Assembly: GCA_963824225.1 (NCBI GenBank)
Contig: CAWGOF010000003.1
Span: 2,728,001-2,792,000, forward strand
Source: CAWGOF01 sp963824225
GTDB lineage: Bacteria; Acidobacteriota; Polarisedimenticolia; Polarisedimenticolales; Polarisedimenticolaceae
Length of the DNA: 64,000 bases
Direction: 5' to 3'
The notes under the pieces are model-generated. The model saw only the letters and a list, made by a program, of their open reading frames with translations, was not told the origin of the DNA and did not search any database. The translations under genes were made by a program, and so were the position numbers. Shown here piece after piece: positions 8,894-18,002 of the stretch (within the stretch, counting starts at the first letter, position 1; every line of letters begins with the position of its first letter).

Positions 8894-10449
8894 CGAACCG
8901 CGAGCGGGTCCTCGACGAGGTCGACGCACAGGATCGGCCGTGGGACCTCGTCGTCGTCGGTGGCGGTGCGACCGGCCTGGGCGTGGCGGTCGATGCCGCC
9001 GCGCGAGGGCACCGGACGCTGCTCCTCGAGCGTCAGGACTTCGCGCAGGGCACGTCGAGCCGCAGCACGAAGCTCGTCCACGGCGGCGTGCGCTACCTGA
9101 GGCAGGGGCGGATCGGTCTCGTGCGCGAGGCGCTGCGGGAGCGCGGGCGACTCCTGCGCAACGCCCCGCACATCGTCCGTCCGCTCGAGCTCGTGATCCC
9201 CGCGTGTCGAGCGATCGACACCGCGTGGTACGGGCTGGGGCTCGGGATCTACGACGTGCTCGCCGGTCGCCACGGGCTCGGCCGCTCGCGCTCGCTCTCG
9301 CGCGACGAGACGCTGCGCCTCGTCCCCACGCTCGAGCCCGACCGGCTCCGCGGCGGCGTGGGGTTCTTCGACGCCCAGTTCGACGATGCCCGGCTCGCCG
9401 CGCATCTCGCCGCGACCGCCGACGATCTCGGCGCCCGCGTCGTGAACTATGTCGAGGTCGTGCGCCTGCTCCACCGGGACGGCCGCGTGCGCGGCGTGGT
9501 CGCGGTCGACACGGAAACGGGTCGCGAGCGCACGATCGAGGCCCGCGCGGTGATCAACGCGACGGGAGTGTTCGTCGATACGCTGCGCCGGCTCGACGAG
9601 CCGCGCGCGGAAGCGCTCGTGGCCCCGAGCCAGGGCGCCCACGTCGTCGTGCCGCGGGAGTTCGTGCCTGGCGCGGCGGCGCTCCTCGTGCCTCGCACCG
9701 CCGACGGCCGCGTGCTGTTCGCCATCCCGTGGCACGATCGGGTGGTGCTCGGGACGACCGACACACCGGTCGCCGAGCCGACGCGGGACCCCACGCCGCT
9801 CGCGGCGGAGATCGACTTCCTGCTCGAGCACGCGGCGCGCTACCTGCGCCGGCCTCCGGAGCGGGCCGACGTGCGCAGCACGTTCGCCGGTCTGCGCCCG
9901 CTCGTGCGCACCGCGGTCGGTCGTTCGACGTCCGCGCTCTCGCGAGACCACACGATCGAGGTATCGTCCGCGGCGCTGATCAGCGTCACGGGGGGAAAGT
10001 GGACGACGTACCGGCGCATGGCCCAGGACGTCGTCGACCGGGCGGAGCGAGCCGCGGACCTCGGATCGCGCCCGTGTCGCACGCACGAGCTGCGGTTGCA
10101 CGGCGCCGGCGACGGAAACGGGGCCGCAGTGCCGCTCGACGTCTACGGCACGGACGGAGCCCGCGTGCTGGAGATCGCCGCTGCCGAGCCCGCGCTCGGG
10201 GAGCGTCTCGTGCCGGAGCTGCCGCTGATCGGAGCGCAGGTGGTGTGGGCCGCGCGGGCCGAGATGGCACGCACGGTCGAGGACGTCCTGGCGCGACGCA
10301 CGCGAGCCCTGGTCCTCGACGCCCGGGCGAGCCTCGTCGCAGCACCGCGCGTCGCGCGCCTCATGGCACGTGAGCTCGGTCGCGACGAAGCGTGGATCGA
10401 GCGCTCGCTCGCCTCCTACCGCGAGGTCGTGGCCCGGCACCTGCCGTAG
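8890..10449 (+). CDS. glpD: Aerobic glycerol-3-phosphate dehydrogenase (FAD)
   Basis: Membrane-associated flavoenzyme that oxidises sn-glycerol 3-phosphate to dihydroxyacetone phosphate and passes electrons to quinone. 519 residues. The FAD-binding motif VVVGGGATGLGVAVDAAARG sits near residues 16-35, and the family signature RSTKLVHGGVRYL follows at about 58-70; GTTDTP and SVTGGKWTTYR are further GlpD/GlpA hallmarks. GTG at 8890 overlaps the stop of the upstream PLP enzyme by four bases. No glpF or glpK is adjacent. Assignment is strong. Confidence 0.9.
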   Translation: MTNRERVLDEVDAQDRPWDLVVVGGGATGLGVAVDAAARGHRTLLLERQDFAQGTSSRSTKLVHGGVRYLRQGRIGLVREALRERGRLLRNAPHIVRPLELVIPACRAIDTAWYGLGLGIYDVLAGRHGLGRSRSLSRDETLRLVPTLEPDRLRGGVGFFDAQFDDARLAAHLAATADDLGARVVNYVEVVRLLHRDGRVRGVVAVDTETGRERTIEARAVINATGVFVDTLRRLDEPRAEALVAPSQGAHVVVPREFVPGAAALLVPRTADGRVLFAIPWHDRVVLGTTDTPVAEPTRDPTPLAAEIDFLLEHAARYLRRPPERADVRSTFAGLRPLVRTAVGRSTSALSRDHTIEVSSAALISVTGGKWTTYRRMAQDVVDRAERAADLGSRPCRTHELRLHGAGDGNGAAVPLDVYGTDGARVLEIAAAEPALGERLVPELPLIGAQVVWAARAEMARTVEDVLARRTRALVLDARASLVAAPRVARLMARELGRDEAWIERSLASYREVVARHLP

Positions 10450-10466
10450 CGCTATCGTTGGGCCCC

Positions 10467-10754
10467 ATGCTGTTCATGGTGATCGAGCGCTTCCGTCCTG
10501 GCCGGGCGCCGGATGTCTACCGCCGGTTCGAGGAGCACGGACGCATGCTGCCCGACGGTCTGCGCTACCTCTCGAGCTGGGTCGACCTCGGGTTCGAGCG
10601 CTGCTTTCAGCTGATGGAGTCGGACGACGCTGCGCTCCTCGATGCGTGGACCGCGCGGTGGGCCGATCTGGTCGAGTTCGAGGTCGTTCCGGTTCGAACA
10701 TCCGCCGAGGCGGCGACGGCGGTGCGCGAGGGCAACGGATCCCAGGGCACTTGA
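10467..10754 (+). CDS. DUF3303 family small protein
   Basis: 95-residue soluble protein beginning MLFMVIERFRPG, the characteristic opening of the DUF3303 family, followed by GRMLPDGLRYLSSWVD and CFQLMESDD. It is probably a ferredoxin-like alpha-beta fold. Function is unknown. It lies 17 bases after glpD and 6 bases before the MFS gene, so it is probably in one transcript with both. Confidence 0.82.
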   Translation: MLFMVIERFRPGRAPDVYRRFEEHGRMLPDGLRYLSSWVDLGFERCFQLMESDDAALLDAWTARWADLVEFEVVPVRTSAEAATAVREGNGSQGT

Positions 10755-10760
10755 CGATCG

Positions 10761-11954
10761 ATGCTCCGTTCCGTCCTGCGTACCTACCGCGCCGCGTTCG
10801 CCGGGCTGCCGCGCGACGTGTGGCTCCTCGCCGGCGTCGCGCTGGTCAACCGCTCGGGGAGCATGGTGCTCCCGTTCATCAGCCTGTATCTGACCGAGGA
10901 GCGCGGGTTCTCGATCGCGCTCGCGGGCAAGCTCGTCGCGCTCTACGGAGTCGGGTCGATGGCCGGGTCGTGGGTCGGCGGCTGGGCTAGCGATCGCTTC
11001 GGCTCCGATCGCACGATGGCCGCGAGCCTCCTCGTGTCGGGTGCGTGCTTCGTGTTTCTCGGCCTGCAGCGGGCGACCTGGGCCATCGCGCTCGGGGTCC
11101 TCACGCTGGCGACCACGGCCGAGATGTTTCGTCCTGCGGTCATGTCCTCGATGGCCGACCGCACGCCCGAGCGGCTGCAGGTGCGGTCGTTTGCGCTCCT
11201 GCGCTTGGCGATCAACCTCGGCTTGACCGTCGGCCCGGCGGTCGGCGGGATCCTCGCGGTCCGCGGCTACCTGTGGCTGTTCCTCGTCGACGCCGCGACG
11301 TCGTGGGCCGCGGCGGCGCTCCTGTGGCGGTCGCTGCCCCCGGGGACCAGGGACGCGCATGCGAGCCGGGCCCGATCCACGGCGGCCTCGAGCCCGTGGG
11401 CCGATCGGCCGTTCCTGCTGCTCCTGGCCCTCGCGTTCGTCCTCGCTGCGGTGTTCTTCCAGATCGTCTCGACCGTTCCGCTGTACCTGCGCCACGCGTA
11501 CCTGCTGCGCGAGGACGCGATCGGCGGGTTGCTCGCGCTGAACGCCGTGATCGTCGTGCTGTTCGAGATGGTGCTCGTGCACTCGGCCGAGGGTCGAGCG
11601 CGGATGCCGCGCATCGCCTTGGGGTGCTTCCTCGTGTGCGCGGGCTTCGGGCTCATGCCGTTCGGGACGTCTCTGGCCTACGCTGCGTTCACGATCGTCG
11701 TGTGGAGCGTCGGCGAGATGCTGGCGTTACCGATGATCAACGCGGTCGTGGCCGACCGGGCGAGCCAGGGAAACCGCGGCCGCTACATGGGCCTGTACAC
11801 GATGTCGTTCTCGACCGCGCTCGTTCTCTCGCCCGCCGCCGGCACGTGGGTCTACGACCACGTGGGCCGCGACGAGCTGTGGTACGCGGTCGGCCTCGTC
11901 GGCGTGCCGCTCGCGATCGGCGCGCTGGCCCTGCGGCGCTCGCTCGAGCCGTAG
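10761..11954 (+). CDS. MFS transporter
   Basis: 397-residue major facilitator with about 12 hydrophobic helices. The loop between helices 2 and 3 carries GGWASDRFGSDRTM, the canonical MFS motif A. The C-terminal half includes NRGRYMGLYTMSFSTALVLSP. It resembles the drug/efflux-type (YdgK/MdtH-like) group, but the substrate is not determinable. The last gene of the glpD-DUF3303-MFS run. Confidence 0.83.
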   Translation: MLRSVLRTYRAAFAGLPRDVWLLAGVALVNRSGSMVLPFISLYLTEERGFSIALAGKLVALYGVGSMAGSWVGGWASDRFGSDRTMAASLLVSGACFVFLGLQRATWAIALGVLTLATTAEMFRPAVMSSMADRTPERLQVRSFALLRLAINLGLTVGPAVGGILAVRGYLWLFLVDAATSWAAAALLWRSLPPGTRDAHASRARSTAASSPWADRPFLLLLALAFVLAAVFFQIVSTVPLYLRHAYLLREDAIGGLLALNAVIVVLFEMVLVHSAEGRARMPRIALGCFLVCAGFGLMPFGTSLAYAAFTIVVWSVGEMLALPMINAVVADRASQGNRGRYMGLYTMSFSTALVLSPAAGTWVYDHVGRDELWYAVGLVGVPLAIGALALRRSLEP

Positions 11955-12029
11955 GGGGCCTGGCCTGTCCCGGGGCGATGGGGTTAGACTGAGGGGCGTT
12001 TTCCGCCCACAGGGGGAGGGAGTCAGGAC

Positions 12030-12206
12030 ATGAAGAAGATCACGGCGTTCGTTCTCGTCTCGTTGTTCGTCCTTGCAGCCGGGGCCGCGGCCGCGATCGC
12101 GCTCGCCACGCCGGCGGACGCAGGCGCCACCTGCTGGCAGGTCGACTGCAACACCTGCTGTCGGGGGAAGGGTGGCGTGATCTGCACCCAGCGGGCCTGC
12201 GTCTAG
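12030..12206 (+). CDS. Small secreted Cys-rich peptide (58 aa)
   Basis: A short gene with a strong ribosome site (AGGGGGAGGGAG before ATG 12030). Residues 1-30 form a textbook signal peptide starting MKKITAFVLVSLFVLAAG. The remaining 28 residues hold six Cys (35, 40, 43, 44, 52, 57), enough for three disulfides. Its stop overlaps the convergent aldo/keto reductase stop by 4 bases. No family is recognised; it could be a secreted knottin-like peptide or a precursor peptide, but no modification enzyme is nearby. Two other Cys-rich secreted proteins occur at 34,522 and 36,244. Confidence 0.72.
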   Translation: MKKITAFVLVSLFVLAAGAAAAIALATPADAGATCWQVDCNTCCRGKGGVICTQRACV

Positions 12207-13195
12207 AACTGGGTCGGCAGCTCGGGCTCGTTGCCCAGGATCGCTTCGATCCGCTCCATGACCTCGCCGGTCAAGAGGCCGACCTTGTCGGCCGCGCCGA
12301 GGTTCTCCTCGAGTTGCGCCCGCCGCGAGGCGCCGAGGATCACGGTCGACACGTTCGGGTTCTTGAGACACCAGGCGATCGCCAGCTGGGCCGGCGAGAT
12401 CCCGATCTCCTGTGCCAGCCCGACGAGGCGATCGGCGCGCGCGATGTCCGCCCGGCCCTCCGCGGAGTCGACGACGCGTGCCCGCAGCCAGTCGTAGTCC
12501 GGAAGCGTCATCCGGCTCCCCTTGGGCACGCCCTCCTTGTACTTGCCGGTCAGCACCCCTGATGCGAGCGGGGACCAGATCGTCGTGCCCAGGCCGATCT
12601 CGGTGTACAGGCGCCAGTACTCACGCTCGACGCGGTCGCGGTGGAGCATGTTGTACTGCGGCTGCTCCATCGTCGGCGGGTGCAGGCCGTACTGCCGCGC
12701 GATGCCCCACGCCTCGCGGATCTGCTCGGCGCTCCACTCGGACGTGCCCCAGTACAGCACCTTGCCCTGTTGCACGAGGTCGTGCATCGCCCGCACGGTC
12801 TCCTCGACCGGAGTCTCCAAGTCCGGCCGATGGCAGAAGTACAGATCGAGGTGGTCGACCTGGAGCCGCCTGAGCGAGGCGTGGCACGCCTCGATCACGT
12901 GCTTGCGGTGCAGCCCCTTCTGCGTCGGCAGCTCGCCGCCCCAGTAGACCTTGCTCGACACGCACAGCGTGTCGCGCGGCCAATCGAGCTTGCGCAGCGC
13001 CGCACCCATGATCCGCTCGGACTCTCCGTCGGCGTACACTTCCGCGTTGTCGAAGAAGTTGACGCCCGCGTCGTAGGCCACGCGCATGCAGTCGAGCGCC
13101 GCGTCCTCGTCCAGCTGGTACGAGAACGTGACCCACGAGCCGAAGGACAGGGCGGACAGTTTCAGACCGGACCGGCCGAGGCGACGGTACTCCAT
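12203..13195 (-). CDS. Aldo/keto reductase (Kv-beta/YghZ-like)
   Basis: NADPH-dependent carbonyl reductase of the AKR superfamily, 330 residues. The catalytic tetrad is visible: D49 and Y54 in FFDNAEVYADG, K82 in SSKVYWGG, H122 in YFCHRPD. The Kv-beta-like subgroup is suggested by MEYRRLGRSGLKLSALSFGSW at the N-terminus (first 20 residues) and by the long C-terminal region with STVILGASRRAQLEENL, which forms the cofactor pocket. The physiological substrate is unknown. The gene stands alone on its strand. Confidence 0.88.
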   Translation of the reverse strand: MEYRRLGRSGLKLSALSFGSWVTFSYQLDEDAALDCMRVAYDAGVNFFDNAEVYADGESERIMGAALRKLDWPRDTLCVSSKVYWGGELPTQKGLHRKHVIEACHASLRRLQVDHLDLYFCHRPDLETPVEETVRAMHDLVQQGKVLYWGTSEWSAEQIREAWGIARQYGLHPPTMEQPQYNMLHRDRVEREYWRLYTEIGLGTTIWSPLASGVLTGKYKEGVPKGSRMTLPDYDWLRARVVDSAEGRADIARADRLVGLAQEIGISPAQLAIAWCLKNPNVSTVILGASRRAQLEENLGAADKVGLLTGEVMERIEAILGNEPELPTQF

Positions 13196-13222
13196 GCGGC
13201 CAATTCTAGCCGCGCCCGAGCA

Positions 13223-15604
13223 TCAGGGCTGGAGCACCAGGCGGTGCTCGGCGGGACCCGGGAGGAACGGTGTGGGCCGGCCCTCGGCCCACGCGTCGTG
13301 ACCCGCGCGGTAGAACGGCGAGAGCGGGTGGCCGCTCTGGCCCCCGGGCATGTGGAACATCCCGCTCGCCTCGCGTCCCGGCGAAACGACCATGCGCTCG
13401 GAGGCGCCGAACCCCGGGGACTGGACGCGCGGCATCCCCGAGTCTCCGGGTAGCGGCTGGGGCGGCAGGTCGAGCCAACGCGCGAGCGCCGGGACGCCTC
13501 GGCTCAACGGGTGTCCGACGCGCACGGTGTTGCGCTCGCCCCACGTGCGATCGCGCAGGCGCTTCTCGGGCGTGTCGGCGATCCGCTCGATCGTCGCGTC
13601 CGCCGCGGACAGGAGCGCTGCGTCCCAGCTCGGGAACGTCGGGTCGAGCAGGTGCGCCGGACGCTCGGTCACGATGCGCCACAGCGGGCCTTCGATCTGC
13701 ACCGTCGTGCTCCAGAACGAGAACCGCTCGTCCATCGCCTTCGCCGGGGCCTCGATCGCGCCGATGACGCGCTCGGCCGTCTCCAGCCGAAACGCGCGCA
13801 CGAACCGGTAGGCCGCCGAGTCGATCGACGCGCGGCCGGTCCAACTCGACTCGACGACCTCGCGCAGCTCGGCCCGGCGCGGGTGGCCCGCGAGCGCCTC
13901 GGGCGTCAGGAGCTCGAGCAGCAGGTCGCGCCAGCGCGCGAGGAACAGCGCGCGATCGTCGAGCTGCACGGCGAGCAGATCGGCTTCGGTCGCTTGCGGA
14001 ATCGCCAGCAGACCGTCGCGGATCTGTCGTGCGCGCGCCCCGAGGTCGTAGCTTCCCTCTCCGATCAGCGCGAGAGCCGCTCCGTCGACGACGCGGTTGT
14101 TCGCGGTCCAGATCCGACCGACCGCCGGGTTGACGATCCTCGGGCACGCCTCGGGCTCGAGCCAGCCATCCCACGTGCTCGCATCACGCCACGACACCGG
14201 GACGGTGGGCGGCGGGGACACGCTGCGGCGCGGGATGCGACCCATGATCGTCCAGCCGATCGAGCCCGATTGATCGGCGACGACGAAGTTCTGCGCCGGG
14301 ATCCCGCTCGTCGAGGCGACGTCGAGCGCCTCCTCGACCGTCGACACGTTCTCGAGCCGCTGGAGGCCGAAGTCCGACGCACCCGCGCGCTGTGCGACCC
14401 AGCGCAGGGCGCGCGCTCGACCGCGATGGTCCTGATCGATCACCGGTCCCCAGATCGTCTCGGCAACGTCGAGCTCGACCGCCGCCGAACCGCGCACTTC
14501 GATCCGCTCCACGTGATGCTCGAGCCGCCGCGGCCCGTCCGTGGTCGAGTACTCCTCGGGATCCGAGCCCGGTTGCTCGAGCACCACGAGGTCGCACCAG
14601 TCGGCGTGCGTGTTCGTGAAGCCCCAGGCGACGTGCCCGTTGCTGCCGGCGGCGATCGTCGGCGTTCCCGGAAGCGTGACGCCGGTCAGCGCCCGGCCGT
14701 CCGCGCCGGGAAGCACGATCGACATGCGGTACCAGATGTTCGGAAGCGAGTGGCCGAGGTGCATGTCGTTCGCGAGCATCGCCCCGCCGTGCACCGTGTG
14801 CGCGCCGGCGACGGCCCAGTTGTTGCTGCCCGCTACGGCACCCTCGGGGTCAGATGGCGGGTCGTGGGCCGCATGGGCCGCGCGCGAGCCGACCGCGAGC
14901 GTCGCGGCCGGGGGTACGGGCGGCACCTCGAGGGCCGGGCCCTCGATCGGCGCATCCCATTCCGTTCCCGTGGGCGTGAGAAACGCGGCCGCCTCGGCCG
15001 ACAGTGCGTCGAACAGCAGACCCCGCTGGGACTCCCGCGAGCACGTGTCGTCCTGCAGGTCGAGGAACATCGCCATCACGACGAGATACGTGTCCTCGGG
15101 ACGCCACGGCTGGGGTCGCTGTCGCAGCACCAGGTACTCGGGCGGGGCGGCCCCGAGGGCCGCGAGACCCGCGTTGACACCCGCGGCGTACGCCTCGAGC
15201 GTGGCCCGATTCTCCGGGTCCGCGTGACCCACGTCCGCGATCGCGCGCGCGCGAAACCGATGCATGCGCGTGGCTCGATCGCGCTCGACGAGCGCCGGTC
15301 CGAGCAGGGCCGCGAGCTCGCCGGCACCGGCGCGGCGCAGCAGGTCCATCTGGAAGAACCGGTCCTGCGCGTGGACGAACCCGGTCGCGCGCACGAGGTC
15401 GAGGCGTGTCGATCCGCGGAGGACCGGCACACCGAATGCGTCCCGCTCGACCGTGACCTCGGCCGCGAGACCCGACAGCCTCACGCGACCGTCGAGGTCG
15501 GCGAGGCTCGCTCGGAGCCTCCACGTCACGAGCCCCGTCGCGACGAGGATGGCGAGAGCCACGAGGACGACGAAGCCGAGGACGATTCGACGCAAGCGCG
15601 GCAT
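13223..15604 (-). CDS. Penicillin acylase-family Ntn hydrolase
   Basis: 793-residue exported amidohydrolase that matures by self-cleavage. An N-terminal hydrophobic helix (residues 5-27) is a signal anchor. The cleavage site is G259-S260 in AVAGSNNWAVAG; S260 would be the N-terminal nucleophile of the beta chain. Upstream, GFVHAQDRFFQMDLLRR is the conserved alpha-chain motif, and WTANNRVV is a beta-chain motif. Family members hydrolyse penicillins, acyl-homoserine lactones or other N-acyl amides; the substrate is not known here. ATG overlaps the upstream dehydrogenase stop (TGATG). Confidence 0.86.
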   Translation of the reverse strand: MPRLRRIVLGFVVLVALAILVATGLVTWRLRASLADLDGRVRLSGLAAEVTVERDAFGVPVLRGSTRLDLVRATGFVHAQDRFFQMDLLRRAGAGELAALLGPALVERDRATRMHRFRARAIADVGHADPENRATLEAYAAGVNAGLAALGAAPPEYLVLRQRPQPWRPEDTYLVVMAMFLDLQDDTCSRESQRGLLFDALSAEAAAFLTPTGTEWDAPIEGPALEVPPVPPAATLAVGSRAAHAAHDPPSDPEGAVAGSNNWAVAGAHTVHGGAMLANDMHLGHSLPNIWYRMSIVLPGADGRALTGVTLPGTPTIAAGSNGHVAWGFTNTHADWCDLVVLEQPGSDPEEYSTTDGPRRLEHHVERIEVRGSAAVELDVAETIWGPVIDQDHRGRARALRWVAQRAGASDFGLQRLENVSTVEEALDVASTSGIPAQNFVVADQSGSIGWTIMGRIPRRSVSPPPTVPVSWRDASTWDGWLEPEACPRIVNPAVGRIWTANNRVVDGAALALIGEGSYDLGARARQIRDGLLAIPQATEADLLAVQLDDRALFLARWRDLLLELLTPEALAGHPRRAELREVVESSWTGRASIDSAAYRFVRAFRLETAERVIGAIEAPAKAMDERFSFWSTTVQIEGPLWRIVTERPAHLLDPTFPSWDAALLSAADATIERIADTPEKRLRDRTWGERNTVRVGHPLSRGVPALARWLDLPPQPLPGDSGMPRVQSPGFGASERMVVSPGREASGMFHMPGGQSGHPLSPFYRAGHDAWAEGRPTPFLPGPAEHRLVLQP

Positions 15605-16617
15605 CAGCCGATCCGGACGCACACCTTGCCGAGGTGCTGGCCCGAGCGTAGATGCTCGAGCGCCTCGCGGGCCGCGTCGAGCGGGAACACCCGGTCGACC
15701 ACGGGGGTGAACGGTCGCGCAGCGACCGCCCGGACGAGCGCCTCGAGCGACTCGCGCGACCCGACGAGGATCCCCTGGAGCCGTACCTGGCGCATGAACA
15801 CCGCGGGGAGCTGCAGCGCGTGCGAGCTGCCGGTGACGTTCCCCACGAGGCACACGCAGCCGCCGAACCGCACCGCCTCGACCGCTTGGCCGAGCGTGCT
15901 CGCCCCACCGACGTCGAGAACGGCGTCCACGCCCTCCCCGCCGGTCAGCCGCCGGGCCTCCTTGCCCCACTCGGGCGTCGACGGATAGTGGATCGTGGCC
16001 CACGCTCCGAGGTCCCGGGCTCGCTCGAGCTTCGCCTCGCTCGACGAGGTCACGATCACGCGCGCGCCGAGCAACTGGCCGATCTGCAGCGCGAAGATCG
16101 ACACGCCACCCGTCCCCTCGACCAGGACGACGTCGCCCGGACCGACACGGGCGTGCTCGGTCAGAGCGGACCACGCGGTGACACCGGCGCAGGGCAGCGT
16201 TGCGGCCTGCTCGTCCGGGAGGTCGGCCGGGGCGGGAACGACCCCTTCGCCCTCGGCGACCATCATCTCGGCCAGCGTTCCGTCGAGCGGACCGCCGAGC
16301 GTCGATCGCAGCCGATCGCGGGACGGCCGCCCGGCGACCCAGCGCTGGGCGAAGGTCGGCAGGACCCGCTGTCCGGCACGCACCCGATCGACCCCCGGAC
16401 CCGTGGCCATGACCACACCCACCCCGTCCGAGCACGGGACGAGCGGCAGCGGCTGCCGCGGGTTGTAGCGACCTTCGACGGTCAAGAGGTCCCGGAAGTT
16501 CAGCGCTGCGGCGCCCATGCGCAGGACGACCTGGCCCGGCCCGGCGACCGGGACGGGGCGTTCGACGAGGGCCAACCGGTCGAGGCCGAAGCCGCCCTGG
16601 ATCTCCATCACCCGCAT
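15604..16617 (-). CDS. Quinone oxidoreductase-like medium-chain dehydrogenase
   Basis: 337-residue MDR-family NAD(P)H-dependent reductase. An N-terminal GroES-like domain contains ALNFRDLLTVEGRY; the Rossmann domain has the nucleotide motif GTGGVSIFALQIGQLLGA at about 168-185. The catalytic zinc ligands of classical alcohol dehydrogenases are absent, so a quinone or enone reductase role is likelier. It is the first gene of a two-gene unit with the acylase-like hydrolase and is divergent from the DUF4388 gene at 16,684. Confidence 0.83.
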   Translation of the reverse strand: MRVMEIQGGFGLDRLALVERPVPVAGPGQVVLRMGAAALNFRDLLTVEGRYNPRQPLPLVPCSDGVGVVMATGPGVDRVRAGQRVLPTFAQRWVAGRPSRDRLRSTLGGPLDGTLAEMMVAEGEGVVPAPADLPDEQAATLPCAGVTAWSALTEHARVGPGDVVLVEGTGGVSIFALQIGQLLGARVIVTSSSEAKLERARDLGAWATIHYPSTPEWGKEARRLTGGEGVDAVLDVGGASTLGQAVEAVRFGGCVCLVGNVTGSSHALQLPAVFMRQVRLQGILVGSRESLEALVRAVAARPFTPVVDRVFPLDAAREALEHLRSGQHLGKVCVRIG

Positions 16618-16683
16618 CGTCGCTCCACGCCCTTGACCGGCCCCGCGTCGGGCCTAGCTTTTCCGTTACCCGAGGGCCCGAGC

Positions 16684-17955
16684 ATGTCGATTTACGGCTA
16701 TCTGCACACCATGTCCCTGGCCGACCTGCTGCAGTGGGCGAGTGTAAACAAGAAGAGCGGGGTTTTGGAGGTCGAGAGGAACAAGATCGCCAAGCGCATC
16801 TCGTTCCTCGACGGCCGCATCACCGCGTGCTCGTCGGACGATCCGTCGTCCCGGCTCGGTCAGTTCTTGCTGTCGCGCGGCATGATCACCCAGCAGCAGC
16901 TGCGTCAGGCCCTGGCGCACCAGGAGCGCAACGGTAAGAACCTCGGGATGATCTTCCAGGAGATGGGCGTCCTGACGCGCGAGGAGATCGAGGCGCAGGT
17001 CGCCGACAAGGCCCAGGAGAACATCTTCGGCCTGTTCGACTGGCCGGACGCGGTGTTCCGCTTCGCCCACAACGCACCGCACGACCCGTGGCAGATCGAG
17101 ATCAGCCTGTCGGTCGAGGACGTCCTCCTGCGCGGCCTGCAACGGCACGACGAGCTCCAGCGCACGCGCCGGACGTTCAAGCACTCGGGCATCGTGCTCC
17201 AGCGTACGAGCCGGCCGGCACCGGCCGGGATGGCGGCGAACCCGATCGCACAGCGCGTGCTCGAGTCGATCGACGGGGAGCGCACACTGGCCGAGGTCCT
17301 GCTCCACGCGCACGCCTCCGAGTTCGTCGTCGCGAAGTTCCTGTTCACGCTGTTTCGGGCCGGCATCGTGTCGATCCTCGCGGAGCGGCAGCCCGATCCC
17401 GAGGCGCAGACGATCCTCGACACGGTCGAGCTCGATTCCGAGCTGCCGGCCGACGGGTCGGCGGCCTCGGCGAACGAGCGCATCGCCGAGTCCGAGGAGA
17501 CCGACCGGCGGGTCGAGATGGCGATGCAGCGCATCGCGGCGGGCGACTTCGTCGAGGCACTCAACGTTCTGAACGCCGAATACCGCTCGAACCCCGGCGA
17601 CAATCGTCTGCGCGAGCTCGTGACCAAGGCCGAAGCAGGGTTCCTGCGGAACGCGCGCTCGGGCGACATGCAGCCGAACCGAGTCCCGGTGGCCACCCCG
17701 GAGGCGGCCGAGCACGCGGAAGCCAATCTGCTGCCCACCGAGCTGTTCCTGCTGAGCACGATCGACGGCCAGACGAACATCCAGTCGCTCGTGTGGGTCG
17801 CCCCGATGCGCGAGGTCGACGTGATGCTCGGCCTCCGGCGCCTCGTCGACGCCGGCGTGGTCAAGCTCGTCGATCCACCGGAGACCGGCACCCCCAAGCG
17901 CGGCGTGCCCAAGGTGCAGTGGATCCTGAACGACACGGTCGGGACCAAGAAGTAA
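16684..17955 (+). CDS. DUF4388 (PatA-like) domain protein
   Basis: 423-residue cytoplasmic protein. Residues 1-110 form a DUF4388 module (MSIYGYLHTMSLADLLQW, then NKKSGVLEVERN). This is followed by a LFLSRG/LQALAHQ-type helical segment like the N-terminal domain of type II/IV secretion ATPases (GQFLLSRGMITQQQLRQAL), and two winged-helix-like C-terminal repeats (about 175-240 and 335-410). DUF4388 proteins are associated with motility regulation; that is inference here. Start ATG 16684 is 67 bases from the divergent dehydrogenase start. It is the second such protein in the window. Confidence 0.78.
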   Translation: MSIYGYLHTMSLADLLQWASVNKKSGVLEVERNKIAKRISFLDGRITACSSDDPSSRLGQFLLSRGMITQQQLRQALAHQERNGKNLGMIFQEMGVLTREEIEAQVADKAQENIFGLFDWPDAVFRFAHNAPHDPWQIEISLSVEDVLLRGLQRHDELQRTRRTFKHSGIVLQRTSRPAPAGMAANPIAQRVLESIDGERTLAEVLLHAHASEFVVAKFLFTLFRAGIVSILAERQPDPEAQTILDTVELDSELPADGSAASANERIAESEETDRRVEMAMQRIAAGDFVEALNVLNAEYRSNPGDNRLRELVTKAEAGFLRNARSGDMQPNRVPVATPEAAEHAEANLLPTELFLLSTIDGQTNIQSLVWVAPMREVDVMLGLRRLVDAGVVKLVDPPETGTPKRGVPKVQWILNDTVGTKK

Positions 17956-18002
17956 GAGCGACACCCGCGGCGTTGCGGTAGTGTCCCCCCAGTGGGACCT
18001 GG

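Noticed and set aside
5132..8929. Very long minus-strand open frame
   Set aside because: It is the antisense of the DUF4388 and PLP genes; its Arg/Asp/Leu-rich composition is what high-GC antisense frames give, and it has no domain or ribosome site.
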